Source: an uncultured Selenomonadaceae bacterium (GTDB lineage: Bacteria; Bacillota; Negativicutes; Selenomonadales; Selenomonadaceae). From it: DNA of 5,770 nucleotides. Shown here piece by piece: positions 5,007-5,770 of the stretch. Location of the stretch: positions 1 through 5,770 of the forward strand of contig CAJOKY010000253.1 in the NCBI GenBank assembly GCA_905235425.1. Direction: 5' to 3'. The translations under genes were made by a program, and so were the position numbers. The notes below the pieces were generated by a model. That model made no database searches. It was given only the letters and a program-made list of their open reading frames with translations, and was not told the DNA's origin. How positions within the stretch are numbered: position 1 is the first letter of the stretch; each line of letters begins with the position of its first letter.

Positions 5007-5008
5007 GA

Positions 5009-5015
5009 AAGAAGG
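5009..5015 (+). promoter_or_regulatory. Ribosome binding site that decides the nitroreductase start
   Basis: AAGAAGG at 5009-5015 is 8 nt from ATG 5024. The in-frame TTG at 5018 is only 2 nt from it and is rejected. The ATG also places MKK directly before the hydrophobic signal segment. Confidence 0.7.
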
Positions 5016-5023
5016 TTTTGGTC

Positions 5024-5713
5024 ATGAAAAAAATTTTCGCAAGCGCCATTCTTACTGCGGCGCTTATCTTCAATTCCGGCGCTTTCTGCGCGGCGGCATC
5101 TGATATCTCTTTACCCGCGCCGTCTATAACGCGTACTAAGCAACTCGGTGAAGTCATGCGCGAACGTCAAACTAGCCGCGATCTTTCCGGCGCTCCACTC
5201 AGCAAGCAGGAACTTTCCAATATTCTTTGGGCGGCGAACGGCATTACAACGCGTTTCAACGGCACGAAAGGTCACGTCAACCCCGCCGCAATGAGTATTT
5301 ATGCTGTCGACGTTTACGCCGTTACTGCCGAAGGCATTTACCTCTACCTGCCCGATAAACACGAACTGAAACTTATCACTAAAGGCGATTTCCGCACTGC
5401 TACCACTTCTGCACAACGTCCTCAAGAATGTGTCAAAAATGCGCCGTTAAGTCTCGTATACGTCGAAAATTCAGACGCTTGGAAAAGTTCAAGCCGCCCC
5501 GTAAACGCCGAACGTCAAGCCGCTTTCGCCAATATCGCCGTCGGTACTATGTGCCAAAGTGTCGCTCTCATGGCTAACAATCTCGGCTACGGTAACAGTT
5601 TGCGCGGCTCTGTCGATACCGACGCTTTTACTAAAGCCGCTAAATTATCTTCTGCACAAAAAATTCTCTTCGCGCAGTCTATAGGTGACAGCCAAGCCGT
5701 TGCGAAAGGCTAA
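5024..5713 (+). CDS. Exported SagB-like nitroreductase-family protein
   Basis: Predicted FMN-dependent oxidoreductase of the nitroreductase fold, close in pattern to the SagB/ThcOx-type branch. The substrate cannot be told. From ATG 5024 it is 229 residues. A Sec signal peptide (KK, hydrophobic core to about residue 20, then AFCAAA/SD) suggests export, with cleavage near 25; the cysteine at 22 does not make a lipobox. RERQTSRD (47-53) is the FMN-phosphate-binding type R-x-x-S-R motif. LSNILWAANGI (64-74) and the NPAAMSIYAVDVYAVT segment (86-101) match the family core. AFANIAVGTMCQSVALMANNLGYG (about 168-190) is the usual helix near the C-terminus. It follows the MATE gene across array C. No partner maturase, ThcOx or SagC/D gene is nearby, so a role in azole-peptide synthesis is not implied. 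Confidence 0.85.
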   Translation: MKKIFASAILTAALIFNSGAFCAAASDISLPAPSITRTKQLGEVMRERQTSRDLSGAPLSKQELSNILWAANGITTRFNGTKGHVNPAAMSIYAVDVYAVTAEGIYLYLPDKHELKLITKGDFRTATTSAQRPQECVKNAPLSLVYVENSDAWKSSSRPVNAERQAAFANIAVGTMCQSVALMANNLGYGNSLRGSVDTDAFTKAAKLSSAQKILFAQSIGDSQAVAKG

Positions 5714-5731
5714 AAAAATTTCTCGCGCCTA

Positions 5732-5760
5732 TTGATTTTTCTGAATTTCTGATATAAAAT
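5732..5760 (+). promoter_or_regulatory. Candidate promoter for a gene beyond the right edge
   Basis: TTGATT (5732-5737) and TAAAAT (5755-5760) are 17 bp apart. Overlapping it, TGATATAAA (5750-5758) could act as an extended -10. The next gene lies outside the window, so this cannot be checked by context. The 5714-5731 stretch has a short A-run after the nitroreductase stop but no stem, so I see no terminator. Confidence 0.4.
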
Positions 5761-5770
5761 CGTTTTAACT

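Noticed and set aside
5018..5023. TTG at 5018 as the nitroreductase start
   Set aside because: It leaves only 2 nt from the AAGAAGG site; ATG 5024 has 8 nt and begins the signal peptide MKK.
5111..5425. Minus-strand frame of 104 codons opposite the nitroreductase
   Set aside because: It is a mirror of the coding gene; the nitroreductase motifs, signal peptide and ribosome site support the plus strand.

Overview
The window looks like part of a chromosome from an anaerobic, flagellated bacterium of the Firmicutes. My best guess is the Negativicutes (Selenomonas-like). This rests on the style of the motA/motB genes, a lipoprotein-type metal-binding protein, A+T-rich spacers and TTG/GTG starts. 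It is a guess from sequence character, not a database result.

Left half (about 1-2300, all minus strand). A codirectional set reads motA -> motB -> acpS -> a gene that runs off the left edge. MotA and MotB form the stator of the flagellar motor. AcpS loads phosphopantetheine onto acyl carrier protein. The edge gene encodes an N-terminus resembling a methyltransferase-like family of surface-polysaccharide clusters. Its start region holds an uninterrupted run of nine G that puts the best-supported start codon out of frame with the body of the gene. This is either a phase-variable switch or a base-count error.

Middle (2299-2534) is a divergent intergenic region with a candidate promoter for motA and another for the rightward genes.

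Right half (2535-5713, all plus strand). It holds a metal-binding lipoprotein of the ZnuA/TroA type with no permease or ATPase beside it, a 12-helix MATE exporter, and a small exported nitroreductase of the SagB-like type. Between the lipoprotein and MATE genes, an intrinsic-terminator-like hairpin is interleaved with a good promoter.

The most unusual feature is a family of 7-bp tandem repeats (GTAGNNN, mirrored as CTACNNN) in three of the intergenic gaps: motB/acpS, motA/motB and MATE/nitroreductase. In two gaps the repeats form a long imperfect foldback with a GTAG arm followed by a CTAC arm. The array begins on the stop codon of the upstream gene, sharing a 12-nt word (TAGATTGTAGAG) at both stops. 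Because 7 is not a multiple of 3, each array puts TAG in all three frames. I see no CRISPR, tRNA, rRNA or transposase gene. The likely novelty is the heptad family and the poly-G switch, not a new protein system.
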